From: an uncultured Gemmatimonadota bacterium
Lineage (GTDB): Bacteria; Gemmatimonadota; Gemmatimonadetes; Gemmatimonadales; Gemmatimonadaceae
Reading direction: 5' to 3'
DNA length: 64,000 nucleotides
NCBI GenBank assembly: GCA_902826615.1
Contig: CADEFN010000004.1
Location: forward strand, 1-64,000
Part shown: positions 6,847 through 16,646 of the stretch, piece after piece
Layout: each line of letters begins with the position of its first letter
How positions within the stretch are numbered: position 1 is the first letter of the stretch
Notes under the pieces: model-generated
Database searches by the model: none
What the model was told of the DNA's origin: nothing
Seen by the model: the letters and a program-made list of their open reading frames with translations, nothing else
Made by a program: the position numbers and the translations under genes

Positions 6847-8970
6847 TCAGGTTCGCCCGGCGACGATGGGCTCGGCTAACACACGGGCCCTGAACTCGTC
6901 GACTTCGAGCGGCTTGCCGAACAGGAAGCCCTGCATCGTCTCGCAGCCATACTGCAGCAGCGCCTGACGCTGCGCTTCGGTTTCGACCCCTTCGGCGATG
7001 GGCTGCAGGCCAAGGCTGACCGCGAGACTGCAGATGGCTTGCACGATCGCCGCCTCACGGCTTCCCTCGTGCAGGTCGCGCACGAACGACCGGTCGACCT
7101 TGAGTGAGTCGAGCTCGAACCGGCGCAAATGGCTCAACGAGGAAAAGCCGGTACCGAAGTCGTCCAGCGCCACCCGAAAGCCCTCACGGCGCAGCCGGCC
7201 GAGGACCTTCTCGGCGCCTTCCGGGTCATCGATAAGGACGGTTTCCGTGACCTCCAGCTCGATCCGCGACCGCGCGACACCATAGTCACTCGCGATCGCA
7301 ATGAGGCCTTCCACCGCGTCCGGATCGCGGAACACCAGAGGGGAAAGATTCACGGCAATCGGCGGCACGGTGATTCCCTCGGAACTCCATCCGGCAATCC
7401 GCGCGCACACATCCTCGAAGATGAGGGAGGTCAGCCGCGTGCCAAGCCCGATACGTTCCGCCAGCGGAACAAAAACCCCCGGCGATACGTGACCGAGATC
7501 GGGATGACGCCACCGTGCCAGCGCTTCGCCACCCACCAGCCGGCCGTCCCGCCCGTCGACCTTGGGCTGATATACCATGCGCAGCCCCTTGTTGGCGATC
7601 ACATCGCGCAGACTCGCTTCGAGGAGGAGCCGCTGGAGCGCCGCCTGGTTGAGCTGGTGATCGAAGAACTCGTAGGTATTGCGGCCACCGTCTTTCGCCT
7701 GGTAGAGGGCGACGTCGGCGTGTTTGAGCAGTTCCTCGAATTCCTCGCCATCGTCCGGGAAGACGGAAATGCCGATGCTGGCTTCGACATGCAGCGGCCC
7801 GCTTTCGAGCATCAGGGGTTCGCGCAGGGAGTCGAGAATGCGGCGGCTCACGGCCGCGGCCTGCTCCCCATCGGCAAGTTCGGTGATTGCCACGAGAAAC
7901 TCGTCCCCCCCCATCCGCGCGACGCTGGTAGGGTCGTCCCCGCGCTCACGCGCGAGCCCGTCATAGAGCCGCACCGCATCCCGCAGACGCTGCCCGACCA
8001 GGCTGAGCACCTCATCGCCGGCTCCGTGACCTAACGAGTCGTTGATCCGCTTGAAGTTGTCGAGATCCACCACCATCAACGCCACCTTGAAACCGCGCCG
8101 ACGTGCGACGGACAGAAAGCCGCGGATCTGGTCCACGAACATGAGGCGGTTGGGAAGCCCCGTGAGCGCATCGTAGTACGCGAGCGTACGAATCTTCTCA
8201 CGCGACTCGACCCGTTCGGTCACGTCCTGCACCGTACCCAGCACGCGATCGGCACGGCCAGCGTTGTCACCCACCGATTCGCCGATGAGGTGGATCACCC
8301 GGGGCGAGCGGCCCTTGGATGCCAGACGATATTCCCCCTCGATGCCAGCACTGTCGCCCGACACGATACTCGCGACGGCCTTGGCGAATCCCTCCTGGTC
8401 TGCGGGCATCAAGGCCTGACGAATGGCGGCGAGCGGCATGACCGCCGCGTGCTCGCCCAGACGCAACAGGCGAAAGGTTTCGGCCGACCCGAAGAAGGCT
8501 CCGCTCCCGAGCGAGAGTTCCCAATTGCCAACACGCGCGATGCGCTGCGCTTCGGCCAGTCGCGCCTCGCTCCGCCGCAGATCGGCAAGGGTGGAGGTGG
8601 CGCGGAGGAGGAACCGCACTCGGTGCACCAGCAGCGCCGGGGCGATCGACTTGAGCTCGAAGTCTGTGGCGCCAACCTCGAAGGCGCGGGCAATGGCCCC
8701 CTGCTCTTCACGCCCCGTGAGAATCAGGATGGGCGTTTCGGCAAACTCGCGCAACGCTCGCAGCCGCGTGCAGACCTCGAACCCATCGACGTCGGGGAGA
8801 CCCACATCGAGGAGAATGAGGTCGGGGTGTGTCCCGCGAGCGGCATCCACGGCGCTCTTGCCATCGCCCGCTTCCACCACCTCGAAGCCCGACGACCGCA
8901 GGATGCCGCCAAAGACCGACCGCATGACCACGTCGTCATCGACCATCAGGATGCGGGTCACGTTAGGCAT
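6847..8970 (-). CDS. Response regulator with PAS, GGDEF and EAL domains
   Basis: 707 residues from the ATG at 8970. Domains in order: receiver (residues 5-120, acidic pocket DDD 11-13, phospho-acceptor Asp54 in LLDVG), a PAS-like sensor (about 145-255), GGDEF (about 262-435, intact GGDEF at 353-357) and EAL (about 445-700, EAL at 481-483, plus DDFGTGFSSLSHL and EGVET). Both c-di-GMP domains keep their signature motifs, so synthesis, hydrolysis or both are possible. In the receiver the usual K-P switch pair reads LKS, so the Pro is missing. The start overlaps the end of the hybrid kinase gene by 8 nt inside ATGCCTAACG. The shared operon suggests that kinase phosphorylates this receiver. Confidence 0.93.
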   Translation of the reverse strand: MPNVTRILMVDDDVVMRSVFGGILRSSGFEVVEAGDGKSAVDAARGTHPDLILLDVGLPDVDGFEVCTRLRALREFAETPILILTGREEQGAIARAFEVGATDFELKSIAPALLVHRVRFLLRATSTLADLRRSEARLAEAQRIARVGNWELSLGSGAFFGSAETFRLLRLGEHAAVMPLAAIRQALMPADQEGFAKAVASIVSGDSAGIEGEYRLASKGRSPRVIHLIGESVGDNAGRADRVLGTVQDVTERVESREKIRTLAYYDALTGLPNRLMFVDQIRGFLSVARRRGFKVALMVVDLDNFKRINDSLGHGAGDEVLSLVGQRLRDAVRLYDGLARERGDDPTSVARMGGDEFLVAITELADGEQAAAVSRRILDSLREPLMLESGPLHVEASIGISVFPDDGEEFEELLKHADVALYQAKDGGRNTYEFFDHQLNQAALQRLLLEASLRDVIANKGLRMVYQPKVDGRDGRLVGGEALARWRHPDLGHVSPGVFVPLAERIGLGTRLTSLIFEDVCARIAGWSSEGITVPPIAVNLSPLVFRDPDAVEGLIAIASDYGVARSRIELEVTETVLIDDPEGAEKVLGRLRREGFRVALDDFGTGFSSLSHLRRFELDSLKVDRSFVRDLHEGSREAAIVQAICSLAVSLGLQPIAEGVETEAQRQALLQYGCETMQGFLFGKPLEVDEFRARVLAEPIVAGRT

Positions 8971-11785
8971 GGGTCGGCACCGGCGGAAAGTCGAGAGCGG
9001 CGATGGCCGCCGAGAGGAGGGGTGATGCCACACTCATTTCGGTTCGGATGGACGCCACAAGGGCCGCCGCGGTCTCCGTGTCCTGCGAAGCCGCGCCAGC
9101 TTCGAGCTGCCGCAGGAGATCAGCCGTCGTGCGCAAGCCGAGCATTCCAGCGCTGGACTTGAGTTTGTGCGCCAGGGCGCGTGTCCCGGCGCGATCACCA
9201 GATTCCACCAGCGTGCCGAGCCGGTCGAGTTCATCCGGCATGGTACGGACAAGCGCATGTCCTGCATCGCGCAGAATGCGGTCCCCTCCGGGAAACTCTC
9301 GGATCGCCATGAGGGCACTGAGTTCGAGCCGGGCGTCGGTCACCTCGTCAACCACGGGCGTTGCGAGCGAGGCCACCGGTATCGGCTCACGCACCGGGAG
9401 CCACTTCTCGAGCACCCGCAGCAGATCGGGACGACGGTACGGCTTGGAGAGGAAGTCATCCATACCAGCCGCCAGGCAGTTGTCGCGCTCCTCGTCCATC
9501 GCGGCGGCGGTCAGCGCAATGATGGTGGCACGTTTGCCAAAATCCCCTTCCCTGGCGCGGATCCTCCGAGTGGCCTCAAAGCCATCCATCACTGGCATCA
9601 TGCAATCCATGAACACCAGGTCAAACGAGTCGCTCGCTGACACCTCAACCGCTTCGGCGCCATCCTGAGCCACCGAAACACTCAGCCCCATCTCCTCGAG
9701 CATCGCACGGACCACACGCTGATTGATCTCGTTGTCCTCTACGACCAGCACCCGTTCACCATGCCAGGGCTTCTTCGGCTCGGTGGGACGCACTGGGACG
9801 GACGCCTGACGAGTGGTGGTGAGCAGCTGCGTCAGCCGTTCACGCACCTCACGCATGCGCGCCGGCTTTGGCAGGACTGCATCGACGGGAAGGTCCTCGG
9901 CGCTGGTGAAGCGAAGTTCCGTCATCGAGGTGAGCATGAGCACGGGTGTTTGCGCGATCCTCGGATCGTTGCGGATCTGCCGCGCCACCTCACCCCCATC
10001 CATGTCGGGCATCGTGAAATCGAGCACCACTGCTTCGAACGGTGCATAACTCGCCGCGCGCTGGAGTCGGGCGAGTCCGGTGGGACCATCGGCCGCCTGC
10101 TCCGATTGCACTCCCCAGGCGAGCAGCTGCTCACGGAGGACTTCGCGGTTCACCTGGTTGTCGTCCACAATCAGGATTCTGCGACCCCTGAGGTCGCCCG
10201 CCAGATCGTCCACTCCCTCTTGCACCGCACGTTTGGGAAGGGGCAGCTGTACCGTGAATGTCGAACCACGCCCCGGTTCGCTGCGGGCACGCACACTGCC
10301 ACCCATGAGCTGCACGAGCTCACGGGAGATGGCGAGACCGAGACCGGTCCCACCAAACTCGCGCGTGGTGCTGGCATCGGCCTGTGTGAAGGGCTGGAAC
10401 AAACGATTCAGTACATCGGGGGCAATGCCCACACCGGAATCCACCACCTCGATGGAGAGTTCCTGTTCCGCCTCGTCGTCGCGCAGCACACTCACCCGGA
10501 CAATCACCGTACCGGCCGCGGTGAACTTGACCGCGTTGCTCACGAGATTGATCAGCACCTGCCGGAAGCGGGTGACGTCGCCCCGCACCGCACCGTGCAC
10601 CTGCTCGGGCAAATGGACGACCAGATCGAGCCCCTTCTCGTGGGCGCGTGGGGCGAGCATCTCGCACACATCTTCGATTTCGAACCGGATGTCGAAGTCG
10701 GCGTGGTGCAGTTCGAGTTTGCCGGCCTCGATCTTGGAGAAATCGAGAATGTCATTGATGATGGCGAGCAGCGCCTCTGCCGATCGATGAGCCGTGTCGA
10801 CAAAGCGCGCTTCGCGCTGCGGGAGACTGGCGCCCTTGACCAGCTCGAGCATGCCGAGCACGCCATTCATCGGCGTGCGGATTTCGTGCGACATGTTGGC
10901 GAGGAACTGCGACTTCACGCGGCTGGCCTCTTCGGCACGCTGGCGCAGCTGGACCGCTTCGGCAGTGGTAGCCTGAAGTAGCGCCGTGCGGTCCACGACT
11001 CGCTCTTCCAGCTGCAGGCGATGACTCTCCACCTCGTCGCGCGACTGGGCGAGACGACGCACCATGGCGTCGAAGGCCAGTCCGAGCTGCTCGATTTCGT
11101 CGCCAGTCTGTGGCACGCTGATGCGCTCGAGCCGGCCTTCGGCGATCGATTCGGCGGCTGTGACGAGCTGTTCGAGTGGGCGTGTCACCCGTTTCGTGAT
11201 GTGCCATGTGAGCCACAACGTGATGGCCAGAATGACCACCAGCGTTACGACAACGGGAAAGAGTGCGCGGCCCACCAACCCCTCGGCGCCGTCGATCATG
11301 CCAAGCACGACATGACCGATGACCCTGGCGTCGCCGCCAGCACGTTGTGACGAGCGCACCGGGGAGACAAACTCCATGTAGCTTTTGTTGCCGACCGTAC
11401 GAACCACCGCCCCTCGCGCCCTCGGCGGAGTCGTGGCGGCGGGTGACTCCTGCCCAGGTTTGCCGTGGTCCTCCGACTCGAGCACGGTGCCGGTGCTGTC
11501 CAGCACCCGCACGTACGCCACCCCGTCGATGGACCCTGCGTGCACCACCAGTGTCTTCAGACTCGACCGGTCGCCAACCTCGAGGGCGGACTCGCTGGTT
11601 GCCGCCAGCAACGACGCGAGGGTTGAACCGGTGTTCATCAAGTCATCGCGATCATGCGCGGCGTCGCGCGTGAGCAGGACCGCTGTGGCACCAGCCATCG
11701 TCAGCGAAACCGCGGCGACGGTCAGGATACAAAAGCGACGAGCCAGGCCGTTCGACCTCACGTGAGTCGATCCTCGACCGGACAT
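8963..11785 (-). CDS. Hybrid sensor kinase, HK-REC-REC-HPt (BarA-like)
   Basis: 940 residues from the ATG at 11785 (a GTG at 11806 is possible). Order: transmembrane helix about 18-38, periplasmic sensor about 40-170, second helix about 173-196, HAMP, HisKA with MSHEIRTPMNG (phospho-His300), HATPase_c (DSGVGI and GGTGLGL boxes), two receivers with intact aspartates (VLDFTMPDMDG; FMDCMMPVMDG), and a C-terminal HPt with phospho-His in LAHKLKSSAG. This is the architecture of multistep phosphorelay sensors such as BarA. The output is probably the REC-GGDEF-EAL protein encoded immediately downstream with an 8-nt overlap. The signal sensed by the small periplasmic domain is unknown. Confidence 0.93.
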   Translation of the reverse strand: MSGRGSTHVRSNGLARRFCILTVAAVSLTMAGATAVLLTRDAAHDRDDLMNTGSTLASLLAATSESALEVGDRSSLKTLVVHAGSIDGVAYVRVLDSTGTVLESEDHGKPGQESPAATTPPRARGAVVRTVGNKSYMEFVSPVRSSQRAGGDARVIGHVVLGMIDGAEGLVGRALFPVVVTLVVILAITLWLTWHITKRVTRPLEQLVTAAESIAEGRLERISVPQTGDEIEQLGLAFDAMVRRLAQSRDEVESHRLQLEERVVDRTALLQATTAEAVQLRQRAEEASRVKSQFLANMSHEIRTPMNGVLGMLELVKGASLPQREARFVDTAHRSAEALLAIINDILDFSKIEAGKLELHHADFDIRFEIEDVCEMLAPRAHEKGLDLVVHLPEQVHGAVRGDVTRFRQVLINLVSNAVKFTAAGTVIVRVSVLRDDEAEQELSIEVVDSGVGIAPDVLNRLFQPFTQADASTTREFGGTGLGLAISRELVQLMGGSVRARSEPGRGSTFTVQLPLPKRAVQEGVDDLAGDLRGRRILIVDDNQVNREVLREQLLAWGVQSEQAADGPTGLARLQRAASYAPFEAVVLDFTMPDMDGGEVARQIRNDPRIAQTPVLMLTSMTELRFTSAEDLPVDAVLPKPARMREVRERLTQLLTTTRQASVPVRPTEPKKPWHGERVLVVEDNEINQRVVRAMLEEMGLSVSVAQDGAEAVEVSASDSFDLVFMDCMMPVMDGFEATRRIRAREGDFGKRATIIALTAAAMDEERDNCLAAGMDDFLSKPYRRPDLLRVLEKWLPVREPIPVASLATPVVDEVTDARLELSALMAIREFPGGDRILRDAGHALVRTMPDELDRLGTLVESGDRAGTRALAHKLKSSAGMLGLRTTADLLRQLEAGAASQDTETAAALVASIRTEMSVASPLLSAAIAALDFPPVPTHA

Positions 11786-11959
11786 GCGATGCGATCGGCT
11801 GCACACCCTTTCTTGGGAGTGTGGAACGGGTAAGGTCGGCGCACGTGGGGCGGTCGCTCGGGAGGGACTTGAGGGGAGAGTCGTTCACTCTCAGAACGAC
11901 CTTGCCCTCCATTCGTCACGAGCCGGAGCGATCAGCCCCTGAACCGTAACCCACTGCAG

Positions 11960-11973
11960 CGTAATGTTTTACG
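11960..11973. promoter_or_regulatory. Inverted repeat upstream of the hybrid kinase
   Basis: CGTAATGTTTTACG is a 14-bp dyad with 5-bp arms (CGTAA/TTACG), lying in the 244-base gap between the SDR stop and the kinase start. It is unusually AT-rich for the region, and flanking CTG/CAG pairs extend it loosely. It could be an operator for the kinase operon; function not shown. Confidence 0.3.
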
Positions 11974-12029
11974 GGGCTACAGTTTGGCACGACATGTGCC
12001 GATACTCCGCTGCGGTCGACTGCGCTGAC

Positions 12030-12731
12030 TCAGCCGTCGACCCACGAAATCGGCTGTCCGTCGCGAAAGAAGCCCCCGTGCGGCCCCGAATCAGTCAGAG
12101 TGGCCGCCCAGACGATGCCGCGGGCGCCGTCTGCGACGGGTCGGCCACCACTTCCTCCCATGTCCGTGGCCACCCAGCCGGGACAGACGGCATTCACCAG
12201 GATGCCCTGTGGCTTCAGGTCGGCGGCGAGCGAAATGGTGAGGGCATTCATGGCAGCCTTGCTCACCGAGTAGGCTGGTCGCGACGCGCCAATCACACCT
12301 AACGCCCCTGCCCCACTCGAGACGTTCACGAGCGTGGCGTGGGTTCGCGCGGCCAGGAGCGGCGCGAACGCAATCGCCATTCGCCAGGCACCCACCACAT
12401 TGGTGGCCAGCGCCTCCTCGACGATCCGCAGATTTGCGCGTGATGCCACCTGATCGGTGTCGTAGTGAATGCCGGCGTTGTTCACGAGCGTATCAAGGGC
12501 CCCGTGTTGCTCTCTCACCTCGCGCGCGAGCGCCTGCACGTCGGCGTCACGAGTCACATCGAGTGTGCGAACGCGCGCGATCGTGCCGAACCGCTCGCCG
12601 AGTGCAGCGGCAGCGCCTCCCACCTCACGCACTCCTACGTACACGATGTACCCCAGCTCCAGCAGCTGGCGCGCCGTCTCGAGCCCCAGGCCGCGGCTCC
12701 CGCCGGTGACCACCGCAATCCGTTCTGTCAT
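12030..12731 (-). CDS. SDR-family oxidoreductase
   Basis: 233 residues from the ATG at 12731. The NAD(P) motif TGGSRGLG is near residue 10, NNAG near 83, catalytic Ser in VNVSSG and the Y-x-x-x-K pair in YSVSKAAMN. The CPGWVATDMGG segment follows strand 6. These are the features of classical short-chain dehydrogenases. The ATG is preferred over the GTG at 12746 because an AGGTGAG ribosome binding site, formed by the stop of the upstream flavoprotein gene (TAG at 12747-12749) and the bases after it, is correctly placed for it. It is probably cotranscribed with that flavoprotein. Substrate unknown. Confidence 0.9.
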   Translation of the reverse strand: MTERIAVVTGGSRGLGLETARQLLELGYIVYVGVREVGGAAAALGERFGTIARVRTLDVTRDADVQALAREVREQHGALDTLVNNAGIHYDTDQVASRANLRIVEEALATNVVGAWRMAIAFAPLLAARTHATLVNVSSGAGALGVIGASRPAYSVSKAAMNALTISLAADLKPQGILVNAVCPGWVATDMGGSGGRPVADGARGIVWAATLTDSGPHGGFFRDGQPISWVDG

Positions 12732-12746
12732 GTGTGCTGCGCTCAC

Positions 12747-15317
12747 CTAGTAGTCGTACAGGTGGTCGATCGTCAGTCCGCCGGCATTCCCGGACAATAC
12801 CGCAGCGGTGAAACGCACCAGCATGGGCACACGCACCCTGAGTACCACACGCTTGCGTGTACTGTCACTCGGAAGCCGCATCGCATAGAGCGGCTCGACG
12901 CCCGGCAGCCGCTGCTGCCAGTCGCCTGGCGCCACGCCGGTCACGATCATGTCGTCGTTACCGGCAACTTCCGTGATACGCACCTCGGGGTGAGACCGCG
13001 CCAGCTCTTCCACGACCCGACGGAAGCCGTCGTAGCGCGGCGTGGACACGAGGGTGTGCGCAGCGGTCACGTCCCGTTCCTTCCGCAGCTGGTCGCTCGC
13101 GACGGCATCGGTCCATCCGGTCATGACCATCGACATGCGTTCTGCTTGTGGTGTGTAGGCCGTTTTGGTACCGACTCCGATGAGCGCCGCATACGCCGCC
13201 TTGACCGAGTATTCCAGCGTCAGGAAGACCCGACGCTCCCATTTCCGGAAGAGATGCGGCCCTCCCCACGGCACATCGCGCCACAGCCCCGTCACCCGCG
13301 GCCAGAAGCGATACATGTACCAGGGGTAGTCATGGATGTATCGCCCATAGTCGGCGGCCACTTCGTACGCATAACGATCTTCCTCCGTCAGCGCATGCCC
13401 CGCCGTCCATCCGGAGAAACGTCCGATGGTGTTCTCGTACAATGCCTTGAGCAGCAGTTCCGCCGAATAACTCGTGCCAATCACCCACAACATCACCTGG
13501 TAGCCGCCATTGAAGCGGTAGTGATGTTTTGTCTCCCGCCGAGCCTGCCCGTAACTCCGCCAGTACTGTCCGATCGATGCCAGATAGGGGAACTCTGTCG
13601 GCAGTTTGTCCTTCATCCACGCCGCGTACTCCTCGGACGAGTAGACGATGTACCACTCGGGATGGGTGAGGAACGTCTGTCCTTCGTCGCGCCGGTAGCC
13701 GCTGATGGAATCGACCGCCACCCGTTCGTCGCTGGCGAGCGGCGCCGCCGCGGGCTCCACGGTGCGCAGGTAGTAGGTATCCCAGAGCGTGTTGCGCAGG
13801 CGGTACTGCGGATCGACCTTCTTCTTGAGGGCGAAGTACTCCCCGAGGCGCGGGAAGGCGGCGGCGACCTGGGCCGGCGTGGCGTGCGGCTGGTACGGGA
13901 GATAGTAGGCCCCGCCCTGCTGCACGGCGAGGTCCACCAGTTCGCGGGTCCACACCCCTACCTCACGACGCGCCACATCATCGGTGTCCTGCTTGTAGTA
14001 GAGGACAAAGGCAAACACTTCTTCACGCGCCCAGGCCAGCAGTGTCCCGGGATCCGTGCGGGCATGCCGGATGGAGATGTTGATGACATTCACCTCGTGC
14101 CGGTTGAGAATCTCCTTTGCCCCACTCACGAATCCCGTGAGTTTTGCTACGGGCACGAAGTACTCCTGCAGCACATACGTTGACGCATCGCGCGACGAGG
14201 GCTCGAGGTCGGCCACATCGTAACTCGCCTCGTTGTTGCGCCACGATACCGGTTCGCCGCGGAAGATCAGCGGATCAATCACATGCTGGCGCAACCACTT
14301 CCCGCCCGGAAACTCCGAGATCACGCGATACGCCAGCCGGTTGACCCGATACGACTTGTCCTTCGGGATGAGCCGTTCGGGAACGGTGACCTCGTCGTCT
14401 GTGCGCTTGTAGGTGACGGCGTTGACCTCCTCGTATTCGTTGGGATAGATGTCGGCATTGTGAAACACCACTGACGCCGAGTCGCGGATGACACGCGCAA
14501 ACCAGTCGCCATACTCGGTGAGCGGCATGGTGACATCACTGCGCTTGACCCGCACATTGTCCGCCAGTTCGAGCGTGGCTTCGGTGATCACGCCAATGCC
14601 GCCATACCCGCCGATGGCACCGTAGAACAACTCCGCGTTCTGCTGCGGGCTGGCCTCCACCTCGGTGCCGTCGGCAAGGACGAGTTTGATGGATCGTACA
14701 GACAACACCAGCGGCCCCAGCCCGATGTAGCGGCCATGCACATTCACGGAGAGTGACCCACCCACCGTGAAGTTGGAGTAGGTCTGCATGATCTTGATGG
14801 AGAGGTTGGCGGCATCGATCCGTTCCTGGATCTGTCTCCACCGCGCCCCCGCCTGCACCGTGATTGTCTTCCCTACCGAGTCAAAGGCGAGTATCTGGTT
14901 CATCTCGCGCATGTCGAGCTGCACACCCCCTTCGGTGGCCGTCTGTCCCCCCATGCTGTATCGGCCGCCACCGATGGAAATGGGCCCAGGATGATCTCGG
15001 AGTGCAGCGACCACATCGGCGGTGGACCGGGGTGTTACAACCGCCTGCACGCCGATGGGATTGAGCTGCGTGACGTCATTAACAACCGGAGACTCGGCGA
15101 AGATCTCAACCGGAGCCTTGCGGACCCCGATGAGGGCAGCGATGGCCGTGAGCACCAGGAGTACCACAAGGGCCTGGCCCGATCGCTTCGTGTAACGCCA
15201 GAGCCGCTGCCGCAGACGACGCAACCGTCCCGGCCGGGCTGGAGCTTTGGCCGCGGATGGGGGAGATTTCGCCGCCAGTTCCGTTTTCTGTTGTCCCTCA
15301 GGAGGGGAATCAGTCAT
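12747..15317 (-). CDS. Membrane-anchored FAD-linked oxidase with unassigned C-terminal domain
   Basis: 856 residues, about twice a typical FAD-linked oxidase. A Lys/Arg-rich cytoplasmic tail (1-45) leads to one transmembrane helix (about 48-65). A PCMH/FAD_binding_4 domain follows (about 80-270), with the signatures ISIGGGRYSMGGQ and VGGSLSVNVHGR. A cap domain runs to about 540. The last ~300 residues (HPEWYIVYSSEEYAAWM to the end) are Trp/Tyr-rich and match no family I recognise. The start codon ATG at 15317 overlaps, on the opposite strand, the ATG of the next gene at 15316. The export side and substrate are unknown. Lactone and glycolate oxidases share the FAD domain. Confidence 0.82.
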   Translation of the reverse strand: MTDSPPEGQQKTELAAKSPPSAAKAPARPGRLRRLRQRLWRYTKRSGQALVVLLVLTAIAALIGVRKAPVEIFAESPVVNDVTQLNPIGVQAVVTPRSTADVVAALRDHPGPISIGGGRYSMGGQTATEGGVQLDMREMNQILAFDSVGKTITVQAGARWRQIQERIDAANLSIKIMQTYSNFTVGGSLSVNVHGRYIGLGPLVLSVRSIKLVLADGTEVEASPQQNAELFYGAIGGYGGIGVITEATLELADNVRVKRSDVTMPLTEYGDWFARVIRDSASVVFHNADIYPNEYEEVNAVTYKRTDDEVTVPERLIPKDKSYRVNRLAYRVISEFPGGKWLRQHVIDPLIFRGEPVSWRNNEASYDVADLEPSSRDASTYVLQEYFVPVAKLTGFVSGAKEILNRHEVNVINISIRHARTDPGTLLAWAREEVFAFVLYYKQDTDDVARREVGVWTRELVDLAVQQGGAYYLPYQPHATPAQVAAAFPRLGEYFALKKKVDPQYRLRNTLWDTYYLRTVEPAAAPLASDERVAVDSISGYRRDEGQTFLTHPEWYIVYSSEEYAAWMKDKLPTEFPYLASIGQYWRSYGQARRETKHHYRFNGGYQVMLWVIGTSYSAELLLKALYENTIGRFSGWTAGHALTEEDRYAYEVAADYGRYIHDYPWYMYRFWPRVTGLWRDVPWGGPHLFRKWERRVFLTLEYSVKAAYAALIGVGTKTAYTPQAERMSMVMTGWTDAVASDQLRKERDVTAAHTLVSTPRYDGFRRVVEELARSHPEVRITEVAGNDDMIVTGVAPGDWQQRLPGVEPLYAMRLPSDSTRKRVVLRVRVPMLVRFTAAVLSGNAGGLTIDHLYDY

Positions 15318-15723
15318 GATCAGAAAGCTCGCCTTGGTGTGGGCCGTGCTCTTCGGAATAGTGGTCGCTGCCGGGTGGGTGCCGCAATTCGTGACCGAAA
15401 CTCAGATCACGCCAGACGGCTACGAACGGACCATGTGGGGGCTCTTCATGATGAGTCTCCTCGACGACATCACCCATGGGCTTACCGCCCTCGCCCTCCT
15501 GCTCGGCGGGCTGACGTCGGCCAAGTGGTCGCGACTCGCCTTTACGGCGTTCGGCTGGTACTACGCCTGCGACGCGCTTTTCTTTCTCACCTGGGGGCTG
15601 TTCAACAGCAAACCCTTCATGGCGGACATCATGCTCAACCTGCCGCACGTGGTGATTTCCATCATCATGCTGCGGATCGCTAGCCGCTCAGAGGGCGACG
15701 ATCGCGTGGCTGGCAAGGTCTAG
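15316..15723 (+). CDS. Small integral membrane protein
   Basis: 135 residues with about four hydrophobic helices (LALVWAVLFGIVVAAGW; GLTALALLLGGL; LAFTAFGWYYACDALFFL; VVISIIMLRIA). A GGAGG ribosome binding site at 15301-15305 fits the ATG at 15316. It is divergent from the large flavoprotein gene, and the two start codons overlap in a CATG. The conserved-looking loop SLLDDITHGL lies between helices 1 and 2. No family was recognised. Because of the shared start region it may be functionally tied to the flavoprotein, which is inference. Confidence 0.8.
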   Translation: MIRKLALVWAVLFGIVVAAGWVPQFVTETQITPDGYERTMWGLFMMSLLDDITHGLTALALLLGGLTSAKWSRLAFTAFGWYYACDALFFLTWGLFNSKPFMADIMLNLPHVVISIIMLRIASRSEGDDRVAGKV

Positions 15724-15730
15724 CCGCGAA

Positions 15731-16525
15731 CTAGAGATCGATCGGGCGGTACCGGGAGGCGAGCAGACCAGTCGCCGCCGAGAGGTCGATCTCCGCGATA
15801 AAGACCCCTTCCACACCGTAGGGTTGGTACGAGTGCAGTGTCCCATCCGGGTTGATCACCGTCGCGGTGGTCGGCGTTCCTTCGCTGGCATAGTTTGCGG
15901 CCGCGATATAGACCGTGTTCTCTGCTGCGCGACAGAGCAGCGCCTTCTCATGGAATGAGTTGGCCTGCTCTCCAAATGTTGTCGGGCGATGACTGTCGCC
16001 TTCGGCCTGATGCAGGTGCGGGATGAATACCACCTGCGCGCCACGTCGCGCCGCCCAGCGCACCGTCTCGGGGTAACGCCACCCCTCGTGACAGATGGCG
16101 ATGCCGAAGGTGAGCGCCCCGGTGGTGAAAACATGACGCCCCGTCCCGTGCACGTAGGTCCCTCCCTCCGACGGGTCGAGCTGCACCTTGTCCTGAAAAC
16201 CGGCGCGTGTGCCATCGCGGTTGATGACCAGTGTGCTGATCACGACGCCGTCATTGACGAAGCGCTCGGTGCCCAGGACAACGGCGATCTGCGCCGCCCC
16301 CGCCGCCGAGGCAATGGTGGTCCAGGCGTTTTCGAGGAAGGCCGAGTCCGGGGGAGGTGGCGTGTGGCCCAAGCCACGGTATCCCGGCACAAAACACTCG
16401 GGGAAGCAGATGACCTCGGCGCGCCGTGCGGCGGCCTCTCGGATCGCGTCCACCGCGAGGGTGATCGACTCTTCAGGCGAGGCCGGATAGCGGAGGTTGG
16501 CGAGGGCGAGGCGCAGTGTTGTCAC
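15731..16525 (-). CDS. Carbon-nitrogen hydrolase (nitrilase superfamily)
   Basis: 264 residues. The catalytic triad of the superfamily is visible: Glu43 in FPECFVPGY, Lys113 in QDKVQLDP and Cys145 in AICHEGWRYPE. The length is normal for cytoplasmic amidases or carbamoylases of this fold. The start is a GTG at 16525 with no evident ribosome binding site. It converges on the small membrane protein with a 7-base gap. Substrate class (amide, nitrile or carbamoyl) cannot be read from the sequence. Confidence 0.92.
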   Translation of the reverse strand: MTTLRLALANLRYPASPEESITLAVDAIREAAARRAEVICFPECFVPGYRGLGHTPPPPDSAFLENAWTTIASAAGAAQIAVVLGTERFVNDGVVISTLVINRDGTRAGFQDKVQLDPSEGGTYVHGTGRHVFTTGALTFGIAICHEGWRYPETVRWAARRGAQVVFIPHLHQAEGDSHRPTTFGEQANSFHEKALLCRAAENTVYIAAANYASEGTPTTATVINPDGTLHSYQPYGVEGVFIAEIDLSAATGLLASRYRPIDL

Positions 16526-16646
16526 AAAGGAGAGGCTGGACGCAGGACCAAGAGGTAGTCAGTCACCGTGCGGGTGCGCAAGACGTCACTGGACTCCGCT
16601 GGGTCTCGTCCGCACTATTGGGTGCCCTCACAGGACGTGCGCACAG

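Noticed and set aside
12465-14183. Long plus-strand open frame (about 570 codons) opposite the large flavoprotein gene
   Set aside because: It is antisense to a gene with clear FAD-domain motifs, is His/Arg/Pro-rich without domains, and is explained by high-GC codon bias on the other strand.
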